DNA of 64,000 bases, from assembly GCF_006715865.1 (NCBI RefSeq), contig NZ_VFOA01000001.1, positions 3,100,001 to 3,164,000 of the forward strand. The letters run 5' to 3'. Each line of letters begins with the position of its first letter. The first letter of the stretch is position 1. This DNA comes from Cellulomonas sp. SLBN-39. GTDB taxonomy: Bacteria; Actinomycetota; Actinomycetes; Actinomycetales; Cellulomonadaceae. Shown here piece by piece: positions 9,578-18,086 of this stretch. The notes under the pieces are model-generated. The model had not been told where the DNA came from, did no database searches, and worked only from the letters and a program-made list of their open reading frames with translations. The position numbers were made by a program, and so were the translations under genes.

Positions 9578-9898
9578 ATGAGCAGCAACGTGGTGTACGC
9601 GATCGTGAAGGCTGGCGGCCGCCAGGAGAAGGTCGCGGTGGGCGACGTCGTCGTCGTCGACCGCCTCGCCGCGCAGGCCGGTGCGACGGTCGAGCTGCCC
9701 GCGCTGCTCCTCGTCGACGGCGACAAGGTGACGACGGACGCTGCGGCGCTCGCCGCGATCACCGTCACCGCGGAGGTCGTCCGGGACGAGAAGGGCCCGA
9801 AGATCGACATCCTCAAGTACAAGAACAAGACCGGCTACCGCAAGCGTCAGGGTCACCGCCAGCGGCTGACCCGCCTGAAGGTCACCGGCATCAAGTGA
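9578..9898 (+). CDS. rplU: 50S ribosomal protein L21 (bL21)
   Basis: 106 residues, the usual bL21 length, with the family start [13 protein letters not shown] and the C-terminal [17 protein letters not shown] basic stretch that contacts 23S rRNA. It binds the 50S subunit near L20. ATG 9578 is used here; a GTG at 9590 (giving [10 protein letters not shown], the commoner L21 start) is an alternative. Neither has a strong Shine-Dalgarno. A clear promoter lies upstream, and rpmA follows after 60 nt. Confidence 0.95.
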   Translation: MSSNVVYAIVKAGGRQEKVAVGDVVVVDRLAAQAGATVELPALLLVDGDKVTTDAAALAAITVTAEVVRDEKGPKIDILKYKNKTGYRKRQGHRQRLTRLKVTGIK

Positions 9899-9958
9899 CC
9901 CGACGGCCGCACCGCGGCCCTCGAACCATCGTCTGAGCACGCAGAGAGCAGGGCAGTC

Positions 9959-10213
9959 ATGGCACACAAGAAGGGCGCGAGCTCCTCGCGCAACGGTCGC
10001 GACTCCAACGCGCAGCGCCTCGGCGTCAAGCGCTTCGGCGGTCAGGTCGTGAAGGCCGGCGAGATCATCGTCCGCCAGCGCGGCACGCACTTCCACCCCG
10101 GCGCGAACGTCGGCCGTGGCGGCGACGACACGCTCTTCGCGCTGACCGCCGGGTCGGTGGCCTTCGGCACGCGTCGTGGCCGCAAGGTCGTCGACATCGT
10201 CGCGAGCCTCTGA
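9959..10213 (+). CDS. rpmA: 50S ribosomal protein L27 (bL27)
   Basis: 84 residues beginning [20 protein letters not shown]. Its flexible N-terminus reaches the peptidyl-transferase centre. There is no Firmicutes-type cleavable leader before AHKKG. It is cotranscribed with rplU and ends just before a strong hairpin terminator. AGAGAG sits about 12 nt before the ATG. Confidence 0.97.
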   Translation: MAHKKGASSSRNGRDSNAQRLGVKRFGGQVVKAGEIIVRQRGTHFHPGANVGRGGDDTLFALTAGSVAFGTRRGRKVVDIVASL

Positions 10214-10238
10214 GGTCTCGCGGCACCTGAACGCTGCA

Positions 10239-10271
10239 CGAAGGGGCGCACCGGTGCGGTGCGCCCCTTCG
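10239..10271 (+). terminator. Hairpin terminator after rpmA
   Basis: A perfect 14-bp stem (arms 10239-10252 and 10258-10271) has a 5-nt loop, followed by a T-containing stretch (TCGTTCG). It closes the rplU-rpmA unit. Confidence 0.85.
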
Positions 10272-10340
10272 TCGTTCGACCGCAGCCCGGTCCGCCACCG
10301 CTGATCGGGCACACGTGCACGGCCCTGCGCCGACGCACAC

Positions 10341-10361
10341 CCGGGACCGTGACGGTCCCGG
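10341..10361. promoter_or_regulatory. 10-bp perfect inverted repeat upstream of obgE
   Basis: Arms CCGGGACCGT and ACGGTCCCGG flank a single G, 22 nt before the obgE start. The 1-nt centre makes a hairpin unlikely and a protein-binding operator more likely, or a chance GC palindrome. Confidence 0.4.
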
Positions 10362-10382
10362 CTACAGGACGGGAGGTCCGCC

Positions 10383-11897
10383 GTGGCGACGTTCGTCGAC
10401 CGTGTCGTGCTGCACGCGACCGGCGGTGACGGTGGGCACGGGTGCGCCTCCATCCACCGCGAGAAGTTCAAGCCCCTGGCGGGGCCCGACGGCGGGAACG
10501 GCGGGAACGGCGGCTCCGTCGTCCTCGAGGTCGACCCCCAGGTCACCACGCTGCTGCCGTTCCACCACCTGCCCCACCGGCACGCCCCCAACGGCACGCA
10601 GGGGATGGGCGACCACCGCAACGGCTCCACCGGCACGGACCTCGTGCTCGGGGTCCCGGACGGGACGGTCGTGAAGTCGCCGCAGGGCGAGGTCCTCGCC
10701 GACCTCGTCGGCCTCGGGGCGCGCTACGTGGTGGCCGCCGGCGGTCGTGGCGGGCTCGGCAACGCCGCCCTGGCCTCGACGCGCCGCAAGGCACCCGGGT
10801 TCGCGCTCCTCGGCGAGCCGGGCGACGAGGCCGACGTGGTCCTCGAGCTCAAGACGATCGCGGACGTCGCCCTCGTCGGCTTCCCGTCGGCCGGCAAGTC
10901 CAGCCTGGTCGCGGCCGTCTCGGCGGCGCGGCCGAAGATCGCGGACTACCCGTTCACGACGCTCGTCCCGAACCTCGGCGTGGTGCAGGCCGGCGACGCC
11001 CGGTACACGGTCGCCGACGTGCCGGGGCTGATCCCGGGCGCGTCGCAGGGCAAGGGGCTGGGCCTGGAGTTCCTCCGGCACATCGAGCGGTGCGCGGTCG
11101 TCGTGCACGTGCTGGACTGCGCGACGCTGGAGCCCGGCCGCGACCCCGTGAGCGACCTCGACGTCATCGAGGCCGAGCTGGCGGCGTACGCGGAGGACCT
11201 CGAGGTCGCGGCGGGCGGCGTCCCGCTCGCGCAGCGTCCGCGCGTCGTGGTGCTCAACAAGGTCGACGTGCCCGAGGCCCTCGAGCTCGCCGAGCTCGTG
11301 CGGCCCGAGCTCGAGGCCCGTGGGCTGCCGGTGCACGAGGTCTCGACCGCGAGCCACGTGGGGCTGCGCTCCCTGACGTTCGCCCTGGCCGAGCAGGTCG
11401 AGGCCGCGCGTCGTGCCGCGCCCGCACCGGAGCCGACGCGTGTCGTGCTGCGCCCCCGCGCCGTCGACGAGAGCGGGTTCACGGTCACACGGCGCGAGCA
11501 GGGCGGCGCGGTGTGGTTCTCGGTCCGCGGCGAGAAGCCCGAGCGGTGGGTCCGCCAGACGGACTTCACCAACGACGAGGCCGTCGGCTACCTGGCGGAC
11601 CGGCTCGCACGCCTCGGCGTCGAGGACCAGCTCTTCGCCGCGGGAGCCGTCGCGGGCGACGAGGTCCGCATCGGCCCGGACGAGAACTCGGTGGTCTTCG
11701 ACTGGGAGCCGACGCTGCTCACCGGCAGCGAGCTGCTGGGCGGGCCCCGCGGCACAGACCTGCGCCTGGAGGACCGCAGCCGTCCCACGCGCGGGGAGAA
11801 GCGCCAGGAGTACAAGGAGCGCATGGACGCGAAGTCCGCGGCCCGTGCCGAGCTGTGGACCGAGCGCGAGGCCGGCGTCTGGACCGACGAGGGCTGA
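10383..11897 (+). CDS. obgE: Obg family GTPase (ribosome assembly)
   Basis: A 504-residue large-subunit assembly GTPase. In order it has the glycine-rich Obg fold (residues 1-158, begins [14 protein letters not shown]), a G domain with P-loop [10 protein letters not shown] (about 165), G3 DVPGL (about 212) and G4 NKVD (about 292), and an OCT domain (about 350-430: [13 protein letters not shown]...WVRQTDF). The extra about 50-residue basic/acidic C-terminus is usual in actinobacteria. The GTG start follows GGGAGG by about 6 nt. The gene is separated from L27 by a terminator and from proB by another, so it is probably its own unit. Confidence 0.96.
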   Translation: MATFVDRVVLHATGGDGGHGCASIHREKFKPLAGPDGGNGGNGGSVVLEVDPQVTTLLPFHHLPHRHAPNGTQGMGDHRNGSTGTDLVLGVPDGTVVKSPQGEVLADLVGLGARYVVAAGGRGGLGNAALASTRRKAPGFALLGEPGDEADVVLELKTIADVALVGFPSAGKSSLVAAVSAARPKIADYPFTTLVPNLGVVQAGDARYTVADVPGLIPGASQGKGLGLEFLRHIERCAVVVHVLDCATLEPGRDPVSDLDVIEAELAAYAEDLEVAAGGVPLAQRPRVVVLNKVDVPEALELAELVRPELEARGLPVHEVSTASHVGLRSLTFALAEQVEAARRAAPAPEPTRVVLRPRAVDESGFTVTRREQGGAVWFSVRGEKPERWVRQTDFTNDEAVGYLADRLARLGVEDQLFAAGAVAGDEVRIGPDENSVVFDWEPTLLTGSELLGGPRGTDLRLEDRSRPTRGEKRQEYKERMDAKSAARAELWTEREAGVWTDEG

Positions 11898-11905
11898 GCC
11901 GCGCC

Positions 11906-11937
11906 CACGCCCCCGCCCGTGCCCGGGCGGGGGCGTG
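11906..11937 (+). terminator. Hairpin terminator after obgE
   Basis: A perfect 14-bp GC stem (11906-11919 with 11924-11937) has a 4-nt loop TGCC and lies 8 nt after the obgE stop. Confidence 0.85.
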
Positions 11938-11991
11938 CACGGCCGTCCGGCCCGTGGCCCTCGGGGCGGTGCCGGGCCCGGGCGCGGCATC

Positions 11992-13179
11992 ATGGCCCGC
12001 GTGAGTGCTGCAGCGCTGACCGGTCGGGACCAGCTCGCGTCCGCCGGTCGTCTCGTCGTCAAGGTCGGCTCGTCCTCGCTGACGACCCCCGACGGGCACC
12101 TCGACCCCGGGCGTCTCGACGCCGTCGTGGCGCTCCTGGCCGCACGGCGGGCGGCGGGCGCGCAGGTGGTGCTGGTCTCCTCCGGGGCGATCGCCGCCGG
12201 CATCGGGCCGCTGGGGCTGGCGGCCCGGCCCCGCGACCTCGCGACGCAGCAGGCGGCCGCGTCGGTCGGCCAGGGGCTGCTCGTCGCGCACTACACGCGG
12301 GCGTTCGCCGCCCACGGGCTCGGGGTCGCGCAGGTCCTCCTCACCGCGGAGGACACCTGGCGGCGCGGGCGGTACCGCAACGCGCACCGCGCCCTGACGC
12401 GGCTGCTGGACCTCGGCGTCGTGCCGATCATCAACGAGAACGACGCCGTGGCGACGGACGAGATCCGGTTCGGCGACAACGACCGGCTCGCGGCGCTGGT
12501 GTCGCACCTGGTGCACGCCGACGCGCTCGCGCTGCTGACCGACGTCGACGCGCTCTACACCGGCCCGCCCTCGCGGCCCGGGTCGCGACGCGTCGCCCAC
12601 GTGCACGGACCGGAGGACCTTGCGGGCCTGGACGTGACGGCCCGGGGGAGCGCGGTGGGGACCGGCGGCATGGTGACCAAGCTCGACTCGGTGTCGATCG
12701 CGACGCAGTCGGGGGTGCCCGTCGTGCTGACGTCGGCGGCGCGTGCCGCGGAGGCGTTCGCCGGCGAGGACGTCGGGACCTGGTTCGCGGCCACGGGGCG
12801 CCGCGCGTCGATCCGGCTGCTGTGGCTCGCCCACGCGGCCCGCACGCGGGGACGGCTCGTGCTCGACGACGGTGCCGTCCGCGCGGTCGTCGAGCGGCGC
12901 ACGTCGCTGCTGCCCGCGGGCGTCACGCACGTCGAGGGCGCGTTCGAGGCAGGTGACGCGGTGGACCTCGTCGACCCGCTCGGCGTGGTCGTGGCCCGCG
13001 GGCTCGTGGCGTACGGTGCGGACGAGGTGCCGCAGCTGCTCGGCCGGTCCACCGGCGAGCTGCGCGGTGCCCTCGGGCCCGGCTGGGACCGGGAGCTCGT
13101 GCACCGCGACGATCTCGTGCTGGTGCGCCGCGGACGGCCCCGGGGGGCGCGGGGCGAGCGGACTACGCTGGCCCCATGA
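11992..13179 (+). CDS. proB: Glutamate 5-kinase
   Basis: 395 residues. It phosphorylates glutamate to gamma-glutamyl phosphate, the first step of proline synthesis. The amino-acid kinase domain shows [21 protein letters not shown] and [11 protein letters not shown] (substrate and ATP sites). A C-terminal PUA domain follows from about residue 285. The ATG at 11992 is used; a GTG at 12001 is possible and would remove three residues, and no Shine-Dalgarno distinguishes them. The stop overlaps the proA start by 4 nt (ATGA), so the pair is translationally coupled. Confidence 0.95.
   Translation: MARVSAAALTGRDQLASAGRLVVKVGSSSLTTPDGHLDPGRLDAVVALLAARRAAGAQVVLVSSGAIAAGIGPLGLAARPRDLATQQAAASVGQGLLVAHYTRAFAAHGLGVAQVLLTAEDTWRRGRYRNAHRALTRLLDLGVVPIINENDAVATDEIRFGDNDRLAALVSHLVHADALALLTDVDALYTGPPSRPGSRRVAHVHGPEDLAGLDVTARGSAVGTGGMVTKLDSVSIATQSGVPVVLTSAARAAEAFAGEDVGTWFAATGRRASIRLLWLAHAARTRGRLVLDDGAVRAVVERRTSLLPAGVTHVEGAFEAGDAVDLVDPLGVVVARGLVAYGADEVPQLLGRSTGELRGALGPGWDRELVHRDDLVLVRRGRPRGARGERTTLAP
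13164..13169 (+). promoter_or_regulatory. -10-like hexamer just before proA
   Basis: TACGCT, 6 nt before the proA ATG and inside the 3' end of proB. It would give a second, leaderless proA transcript in addition to the coupled one. Confidence 0.4.
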
Positions 13180-14513
13180 GCCTCACCGTGGACCCGGGCG
13201 CCCCGACGACCGCCACCGGCGCGGCGCCGGCCCCGCGGTCGCCGGACGCCGACGCCGTCGCCGCGGTCCGGGACGTCGCGACGCGGGCGAAGGTGGCGTC
13301 CCGCCGCCTGGCGACCGCCACGCGCGCCGCCAAGGACGCCGCCCTGCGCGCGATGGCCGACGCGCTCGTCGCCGCCACCGCCGACCTCGTCGCGGCCAAC
13401 GCCGTCGACCTGGAGCGGGGACGGGCGCGGGGCATGACGCCCGGCCTGCTCGACCGTCTCACGCTCGACGCCGCGCGCGTGGCCGCGATCGCCGACGCGC
13501 TGCGCGAGCTCGCGGCCCTGCCCGACCCGGTGGGCGAGGTGGTGCGCGGCTCGACGCTGCCCAACGGCCTGCGCCTGCGACAGCTGCGGGTGCCGATGGG
13601 TGTCGTCGGCATGATCTACGAGGCCCGGCCGAACGTCACGGTCGACGCGGCGGGCCTGGCGCTCAAGAGCGGCAACGCCGTGGTCCTGCGCGGCGGGTCC
13701 GCCGCGGCGGCGAGCAACGCCGCGGTCGTGGCCGTCCTGGCCGACGCCCTGCGGGGCCAGGGGCTGCCCGGTGACCTGGTGCAGTCCATCGACGCGTGGG
13801 GCCGCGAGGGTGCGGTCGCGCTCATGCACGCGCGGGGGCTGGTCGACGTGCTCGTCCCGCGCGGCGGGGCCGACCTCATCGCGACGGTCGTGCGCGAGTC
13901 GACCGTGCCCGTGATCGAGACCGGCGTCGGCAACGTGCACGTGTACGTCGACGCGGCCGCCGACCTCGGGCAGGTCCTGCCGATCGTGCTCAACGCCAAG
14001 ACGCAGCGGGTGGGCGTGTGCAACGCCGCGGAGACGCTGCTGGTGCACGAGGACGTCGCCGACGAGCTGCTGCCGTCCCTGCTCGCGGCGCTCGCCGACG
14101 CGGGCGTCACGATCCACGGGTGCGACCGCACGCTGCGGCTGGCGCCGGAGGAGGTCGCGGTCGTGCCCGCGACCGACGAGGACTGGGCCACGGAGTACCT
14201 GTCGCTCGACCTGGCGGTCCGGGTCGTGCCGGACCTGGACGAGGCGCTCGAGCACATCCGGCGGTGGAGCTCGGGGCACACCGAGGCGATCCTCACGAAC
14301 GACCTCGCGGCGAGCGAGCGGTTCGTGGCCGAGGTCGACTCCGCCGCGGTGATGGTCAACGCCTCGACCCGCTTCACGGACGGCGGGCAGCTCGGCCTGG
14401 GCGCGGAGATCGGGATCTCGACGCAGAAGCTGCACGCCCGCGGGCCCATGGGGCTGGCCGAGCTCACGACGACGAAGTGGGTCGTGCACGGCGACGGTCA
14501 CGTGCGCCCGTGA
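13176..14513 (+). CDS. proA: Gamma-glutamyl phosphate reductase
   Basis: 445 residues. It reduces gamma-glutamyl phosphate to glutamate semialdehyde with NADPH, the second step of proline synthesis. It has an aldehyde-dehydrogenase-like fold with the catalytic cysteine in [13 protein letters not shown] (about residue 282) and the substrate motif [10 protein letters not shown] (about 145). The C-terminal '[14 protein letters not shown]' is diagnostic. The first 25 residues are an Ala/Pro-rich extension. It overlaps proB by 4 nt. Confidence 0.96.
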   Translation: MSLTVDPGAPTTATGAAPAPRSPDADAVAAVRDVATRAKVASRRLATATRAAKDAALRAMADALVAATADLVAANAVDLERGRARGMTPGLLDRLTLDAARVAAIADALRELAALPDPVGEVVRGSTLPNGLRLRQLRVPMGVVGMIYEARPNVTVDAAGLALKSGNAVVLRGGSAAAASNAAVVAVLADALRGQGLPGDLVQSIDAWGREGAVALMHARGLVDVLVPRGGADLIATVVRESTVPVIETGVGNVHVYVDAAADLGQVLPIVLNAKTQRVGVCNAAETLLVHEDVADELLPSLLAALADAGVTIHGCDRTLRLAPEEVAVVPATDEDWATEYLSLDLAVRVVPDLDEALEHIRRWSSGHTEAILTNDLAASERFVAEVDSAAVMVNASTRFTDGGQLGLGAEIGISTQKLHARGPMGLAELTTTKWVVHGDGHVRP

Positions 14514-14659
14514 CGCCCGGCACGGGGTACGACCCGCGCGTGTGACGTCGCACGCGACCGCCCGCACGCCCCGGACCGAGGTCCGGGTCGTGCGACACTG
14601 GGGCGCTGCGCCGCCGACGCCGGTGCAGGACGCCAGCACCACCACGAGGAGGATCGACC
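14514..14659. other. Intergenic region proA to small membrane ORF
   Basis: 146 bases. It contains the palindrome CCGGACC-GA-GGTCCGG at 14571-14586, possibly a weak terminator of proBA or an operator. A possible -10, GACACT, follows at 14594-14599. GAGGAGG at 14646-14652 serves the next small gene. Confidence 0.4.
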
Positions 14660-14812
14660 GTGCACGCTGCACTGATCGCCGCGGCCGAGGAGGCCGCGCA
14701 CGGGAACGAGCTGCCGTTCGCGCCGGAGGTGTTCGGCGTCGGCGGCTTCGTGGGTCTGCTCGCGCTGCTGCTCATCACCTACGCCTTCCGCTCCGTCGGG
14801 TCGCGCCACTGA
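14660..14812 (+). CDS. Small single-pass membrane protein, 50 residues
   Basis: A 50-residue ORF between proA and nadD. It has a perfect GAGGAGG Shine-Dalgarno 7 nt before its GTG start. The N-terminal half is amphipathic/acidic ([17 protein letters not shown]). Residues 26-43 form one hydrophobic helix ([18 protein letters not shown]), and the tail is short and basic (RSVGSRH). It stops 2 nt before the nadD start, so the two are cotranscribed and probably coupled. Proteins of this size at this locus are commonly annotated as hypothetical in actinobacteria. I do not recognise a function. The strong ribosome site, the membrane helix and the tight junction make it a real gene rather than noise. 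Confidence 0.75.
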   Translation: MHAALIAAAEEAAHGNELPFAPEVFGVGGFVGLLALLLITYAFRSVGSRH

Positions 14813-14814
14813 CC

Positions 14815-15432
14815 GTGCAGGCCGCCGCGCAGGGCCGAGCCCGCACCCGGCTGGGGGTGATGGGCGGCACGTTCGACCCCGTCCACCACGGCCACCTGGT
14901 CGCCGCGAGCGAGGCCGCCGCGCAGTTCGACCTCGACGAGGTCGTCTTCGTGCCCACGGGCCAGCCGTCGTTCAAGCAGGACCGTGACGTGACGGTCGCC
15001 GAGCACCGCTACCTCATGACGGTGATCGCCACGGCGTCGAACCCACGGTTCACCGTCAGCCGGGTCGACGTCGACCGGTCGGGTCTGACGTACACGGTCG
15101 ACACGTTGCGGGACCTGCGGGCGCAGCGTCCCGAGGCCGACCTGTACTTCATCACCGGTGCCGACGCCGTCGCGCAGATGCTGACGTGGAAGGATGCTGC
15201 CGAGCTCTTCGAGATGGCGCGGTTCGTGGCGGTCAGCCGCCCCGGGCACGCGCTGTCCGTCGCCGGTCTGCCCGCCGGGCGGATCGACGTCCTGGAGGTC
15301 CCCGCCCTGGCGATCTCCTCGACCGACGTCCGTGCGCGTGCCCGCGCGGGGAAGCCGGTCTGGTACCTCGTCCCGGACGGGGTGGTCCAGTACATCGCCA
15401 AGCACAGGTTGTATCGAGGTCGCCATGAGTGA
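14815..15432 (+). CDS. nadD: Nicotinate-nucleotide adenylyltransferase
   Basis: 205 residues. It joins nicotinate mononucleotide and ATP to make deamido-NAD. The nucleotidyltransferase motif [12 protein letters not shown] lies near residue 18 and the C-terminal ISSTDVRAR near 175. GTG 14815 lies 2 nt after the preceding small gene. An internal ATG at 14860 would cut into the first beta strand and is less likely. The last 8 nt overlap the next gene. Confidence 0.95.
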   Translation: MQAAAQGRARTRLGVMGGTFDPVHHGHLVAASEAAAQFDLDEVVFVPTGQPSFKQDRDVTVAEHRYLMTVIATASNPRFTVSRVDVDRSGLTYTVDTLRDLRAQRPEADLYFITGADAVAQMLTWKDAAELFEMARFVAVSRPGHALSVAGLPAGRIDVLEVPALAISSTDVRARARAGKPVWYLVPDGVVQYIAKHRLYRGRHE

Positions 15433-16561
15433 ACCGGGAGAGCGCCGCCGCCGTCGTGAGATGGAGCGGTCGGCCCAGCAAGGTCCGGGTGGTCCCGTGC
15501 CCCCCCGTGACGACGTGGACGCCGCGCGCGGGGCAGGCCGTGCGGCTCCCGCGCCGTCGGGCACGCCGTCGTGGTCCGCCGGGCCGGTCGGACCCGACCC
15601 CGACGGGTCGCGGTCGCGCCGCTCGTACCGTGACGCGAACCTCGACCCGGCGTCCGCGCCGCGTCCCGCCACCCCGCCGGCAGCCCGCCCGATGCCGGCT
15701 CCCGGCCCCCCCGCGGGTCGGCCCGCGGGGCCTGGCGGCCGCGCGCCCTGGGAGCAGCCCGCACCTCAGGGGCCCGGCGCCCCCGGCGGGCGCTTCGCGG
15801 GCCCGTCGCCGGCCGGTCCTGCGGGCCCGCAGGCGTCGCCCGGCGGCGGCCCGTCCGGCTGGGCCGGTGGCGCGCCTGCGCCCGCACGGCGGTCAGCGCC
15901 GTCCGGCCCCGGTGCGCCGTCGGGTCCCGGTGCCCCCTCCGGCCCCGGGACGCCGGGCGACGGCCGGTCGTGGGGCGGGCGTGGGCCCGCCGACCCCGCG
16001 TCGCCGTCCGGTCCGGGCTGGACCTCGTCGGCTCCCGCGGCCGGTGCGCCGCGGACCTCGGCCTGGGGCGCTCCGGCGTCGGGCGCGGCCGGTGCGCCGG
16101 TGCGCGCGCCGTCCCCCGGGCCTGGTCCGGCAGGACCGTCCGGCTGGACGCCGGGCCAGCCTGCTCCCGCGCCCGAGGACACGCCGCGGCCCGTCTGGGC
16201 GGCGTCGGCACCGGCCGCGGCGCCGGCTCCCGCACCCGGACGGTCGACGGCGCGCTCGACCGCACCCGGCCGGGCTCCTGTCGACGGTCCGGGCTCCCCG
16301 GAGGGCGCGTGGCCCGGCGCAGGTGGCGCCGAGCAGCCCGCCGCAGCCTCCCGAGGATGGTCCCCGGAGGAGGACGACGACGAGGACGACGAGCCGCGCC
16401 GCCACCCGTACACGTGGCTGCACCTGCTGGTGCTGGCGCTGGTCGCGTTCGTCCTCGGCTTCCTCATCATGCTGCTGCTGATCAACCGGCAGGGCGACGC
16501 CGCGGCCGCCGCGCAGGCGCTCGCGCCCTGGGCGCCGCTCGCGGGCCCCACCCTCAGATGA
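15425..16561 (+). CDS. Proline/alanine/glycine-rich protein with one C-terminal membrane anchor
   Basis: 378 residues. About 310 residues are disordered, rich in Pro, Gly and Ala, with recurring [11 protein letters not shown] units. A short acidic patch ([12 protein letters not shown]) follows, then one hydrophobic helix at about 335-358 ([21 protein letters not shown]) and a short extracytoplasmic tail. The start ATG overlaps the end of nadD by 8 nt. A disordered cytoplasmic domain on a tail anchor at this position, between nadD and rsfS, is seen in relatives, but the role is unknown. No catalytic motif is visible. Confidence 0.75.
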   Translation: MSEPGERRRRREMERSAQQGPGGPVPPRDDVDAARGAGRAAPAPSGTPSWSAGPVGPDPDGSRSRRSYRDANLDPASAPRPATPPAARPMPAPGPPAGRPAGPGGRAPWEQPAPQGPGAPGGRFAGPSPAGPAGPQASPGGGPSGWAGGAPAPARRSAPSGPGAPSGPGAPSGPGTPGDGRSWGGRGPADPASPSGPGWTSSAPAAGAPRTSAWGAPASGAAGAPVRAPSPGPGPAGPSGWTPGQPAPAPEDTPRPVWAASAPAAAPAPAPGRSTARSTAPGRAPVDGPGSPEGAWPGAGGAEQPAAASRGWSPEEDDDEDDEPRRHPYTWLHLLVLALVAFVLGFLIMLLLINRQGDAAAAAQALAPWAPLAGPTLR

Positions 16562-16716
16562 CCCGACCGACGGCACCGGACACCGCCCCCCGGGGTGGCC
16601 CGGTGCCGTCGCGGCCGACGCCGCACCCGACCGTCCGGCCCGTGCATCCCGCAGGCCGGTGCACGCCCCGACACCCCGCCCGACCGGGCGGTGTGCCCCT
16701 CACCCCTGGAGGACCT

Positions 16717-17100
16717 GTGACCGCGAGCGACCGCGCGCTGGAGCTGGCCGTTGCTGCTGCGCATGCCGCGTCCGACCTCAAGGCGCAGGAGATCATCGCG
16801 CTCGACGTGAGCGAGCAGCTGGTGCTCACCGACGTCTTCCTCATCGCCTCCGGCACCAACGAGCGGCAGGTCGGCGGCATCGTCGACGCCGTCGAGGAGC
16901 GCCTGCACGCGCTGGGCGCCAAGCCGGTGCGCCGCGAGGGCAAGGCGCAGGGCCGGTGGGTGCTCATCGACTTCGGCGAGATCGTCGTGCACGTGCAGCA
17001 CGCCGAGGACCGGGTCTACTACGCCCTGGAGCGGCTCTGGAAGGACTGCCCCGTGGTCGAGCTCCCGCCGGAGGCGCGCGGCGAGCAGCAGGACGCGTGA
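16717..17100 (+). CDS. rsfS: Ribosomal silencing factor RsfS
   Basis: 127 residues of the RsfS/Iojap family (DUF143). It binds L14 and blocks subunit joining when nutrients are low. Marks are LVLTDVFLIASGTNERQV near the middle, GRWVLIDFGEIVVHV, and the C-terminal YYALERLWKDCP. GTG 16717 has TGGAGG 5 nt before it. The neighbourhood nadD-(membrane protein)-rsfS is typical. The last four bases overlap the phosphatase gene (GTGA). Confidence 0.95.
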   Translation: MTASDRALELAVAAAHAASDLKAQEIIALDVSEQLVLTDVFLIASGTNERQVGGIVDAVEERLHALGAKPVRREGKAQGRWVLIDFGEIVVHVQHAEDRVYYALERLWKDCPVVELPPEARGEQQDA

Positions 17101-17792
17101 GCGGCGCGCTGCTCCTCTGGCGGCACGGGCGCACCGCGTACAACGCGGGCGCGCGGCTGCAGGGGCAGGTCGACATCCCGCTCGACGAGGTCGGCCGCTG
17201 GCAGGCGCGCACGGCGGCGGCGACGATCCGCCGCCGGTACGCCCCGGCGCGGGTCGTGGCGTCGGACCTGTCCCGCGCGGCCGACACGGCGCGGGCGCTC
17301 GGCGCGCTGCTGGACCTGCCCGTCGAGCTGGACCCGCGGCTGCGCGAGCGCGGGTTCGGCGAGTGGGAGGGCATGGCGGGGCACGAGATCGAGGCGCGGT
17401 GGCCGCAGGAGTACGCGCGCTGGCGCGCCGGGTCCGACCCGGAGGGCGTCGGTGCCGAGTCCCGTGCCCAGGTGGCGGCCCGTGTGGGCGGTGCGGTGCG
17501 CGAGCACGCCGCCGACGTCGTGGACGGTCGCACGCTGGTCGTGGTGTCCCACGGTGCGGCCATCGGCTCGGTCGTCGCCGACCTGCTCGACCAGCCGCCG
17601 GGCTGGCGCGGGGTGTCCGGGCTGCGCAACGCCCACTGGGCCGAGCTGGCGCACGGGCCGTCCTCGACGCCGCGCTGGCGGCTGCTCGGGTTCAACCTCG
17701 GACCGACGGACGCGTCGTCGGACTGGGACGCAGGACCGGACGTCCCGCCGGCCCCGGAGACGGCCGACGACAGCACCCGGGACCCCGATTAG
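17097..17792 (+). CDS. Histidine phosphatase family protein (phosphoglycerate-mutase-like)
   Basis: 231 residues with the catalytic RHG motif (LLLWRHGRTAYN, His about 10), the acidic/arginine loop ERGFGEWEG and the second histidine in VVSHGAAIG. A phosphomonoesterase-type member is more likely than a true glycolytic mutase, given its pairing with nadD-rsfS. The substrate is unknown. It overlaps rsfS by 4 nt and ends about 70 nt before tRNA-Ala. Confidence 0.88.
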   Translation: MSGALLLWRHGRTAYNAGARLQGQVDIPLDEVGRWQARTAAATIRRRYAPARVVASDLSRAADTARALGALLDLPVELDPRLRERGFGEWEGMAGHEIEARWPQEYARWRAGSDPEGVGAESRAQVAARVGGAVREHAADVVDGRTLVVVSHGAAIGSVVADLLDQPPGWRGVSGLRNAHWAELAHGPSSTPRWRLLGFNLGPTDASSDWDAGPDVPPAPETADDSTRDPD

Positions 17793-17863
17793 CGTTTCAG
17801 GGCTCCTTCGTCCTAAAGTATCCAGGCGCCCCACGGGGCGCACGAGGCCCGGCAACGGGTCAC

Positions 17864-17936
17864 GGGGCTGTGGCGCAGCTGGTAGCGCACCTGCATGGCA
17901 TGCAGGGGGTCAGGGGTTCGAGTCCCCTCAGCTCCA
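17864..17936 (+). tRNA. tRNA-Ala (anticodon GGC)
   Basis: A 73-nt cloverleaf. Acceptor GGGGCTG pairs with CAGCTCC (one G-U). The anticodon stem CCTGC/GCAGG encloses the loop ATGGCAT, giving anticodon GGC. The T arm contains GGTTCGAGTCC. The discriminator is A, and the 3' CCA is not encoded (the genome reads CCC). Confidence 0.96.
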
Positions 17937-17941
17937 CCCGT

Positions 17942-17981
17942 CGACGAAGGCCCGCACACCCTGGTGTGCGGGCCTTCGTCG
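17942..17981 (+). terminator. Hairpin terminator after tRNA-Ala
   Basis: 19-nt complementary arms (17942-17960 and 17963-17981) form a long, nearly loop-less hairpin 6 nt after the tRNA. Confidence 0.85.
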
Positions 17982-18030
17982 TGCGCCGGCCTGAGGGCGC
18001 ACCGCTCACCGCCGGGCGCAGCGCCCTTCA

Positions 18031-18068
18031 CCCGGTCGCCGTGGCGGGCGGAGCCCGCGGCGACCGGG
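18031..18068. terminator. Nested GC hairpin between tRNA-Ala and the amylase gene
   Basis: Outer arms CCCGGTCGCCG (18031-18041) and CGGCGACCGGG (18058-18068) enclose an inner GCGGGC/GCCCGC stem. It sits 18 nt past the minus-strand amylase stop and could end transcription from either side. Confidence 0.6.
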
Positions 18069-18086
18069 ACGGGACGGGGCGGGCGG

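Noticed and set aside
5213..10636. An 1807-codon open frame on the minus strand opposite rne, rplU, rpmA and into cydA
   Set aside because: A shadow of the RNase E, L21 and L27 reading frames. It has no ribosome site and low-complexity sequence only.
12555..14672. Long minus-strand frame opposite proB and proA
   Set aside because: Conserved proline-synthesis proteins are on the plus strand. The antisense product shows no family features.
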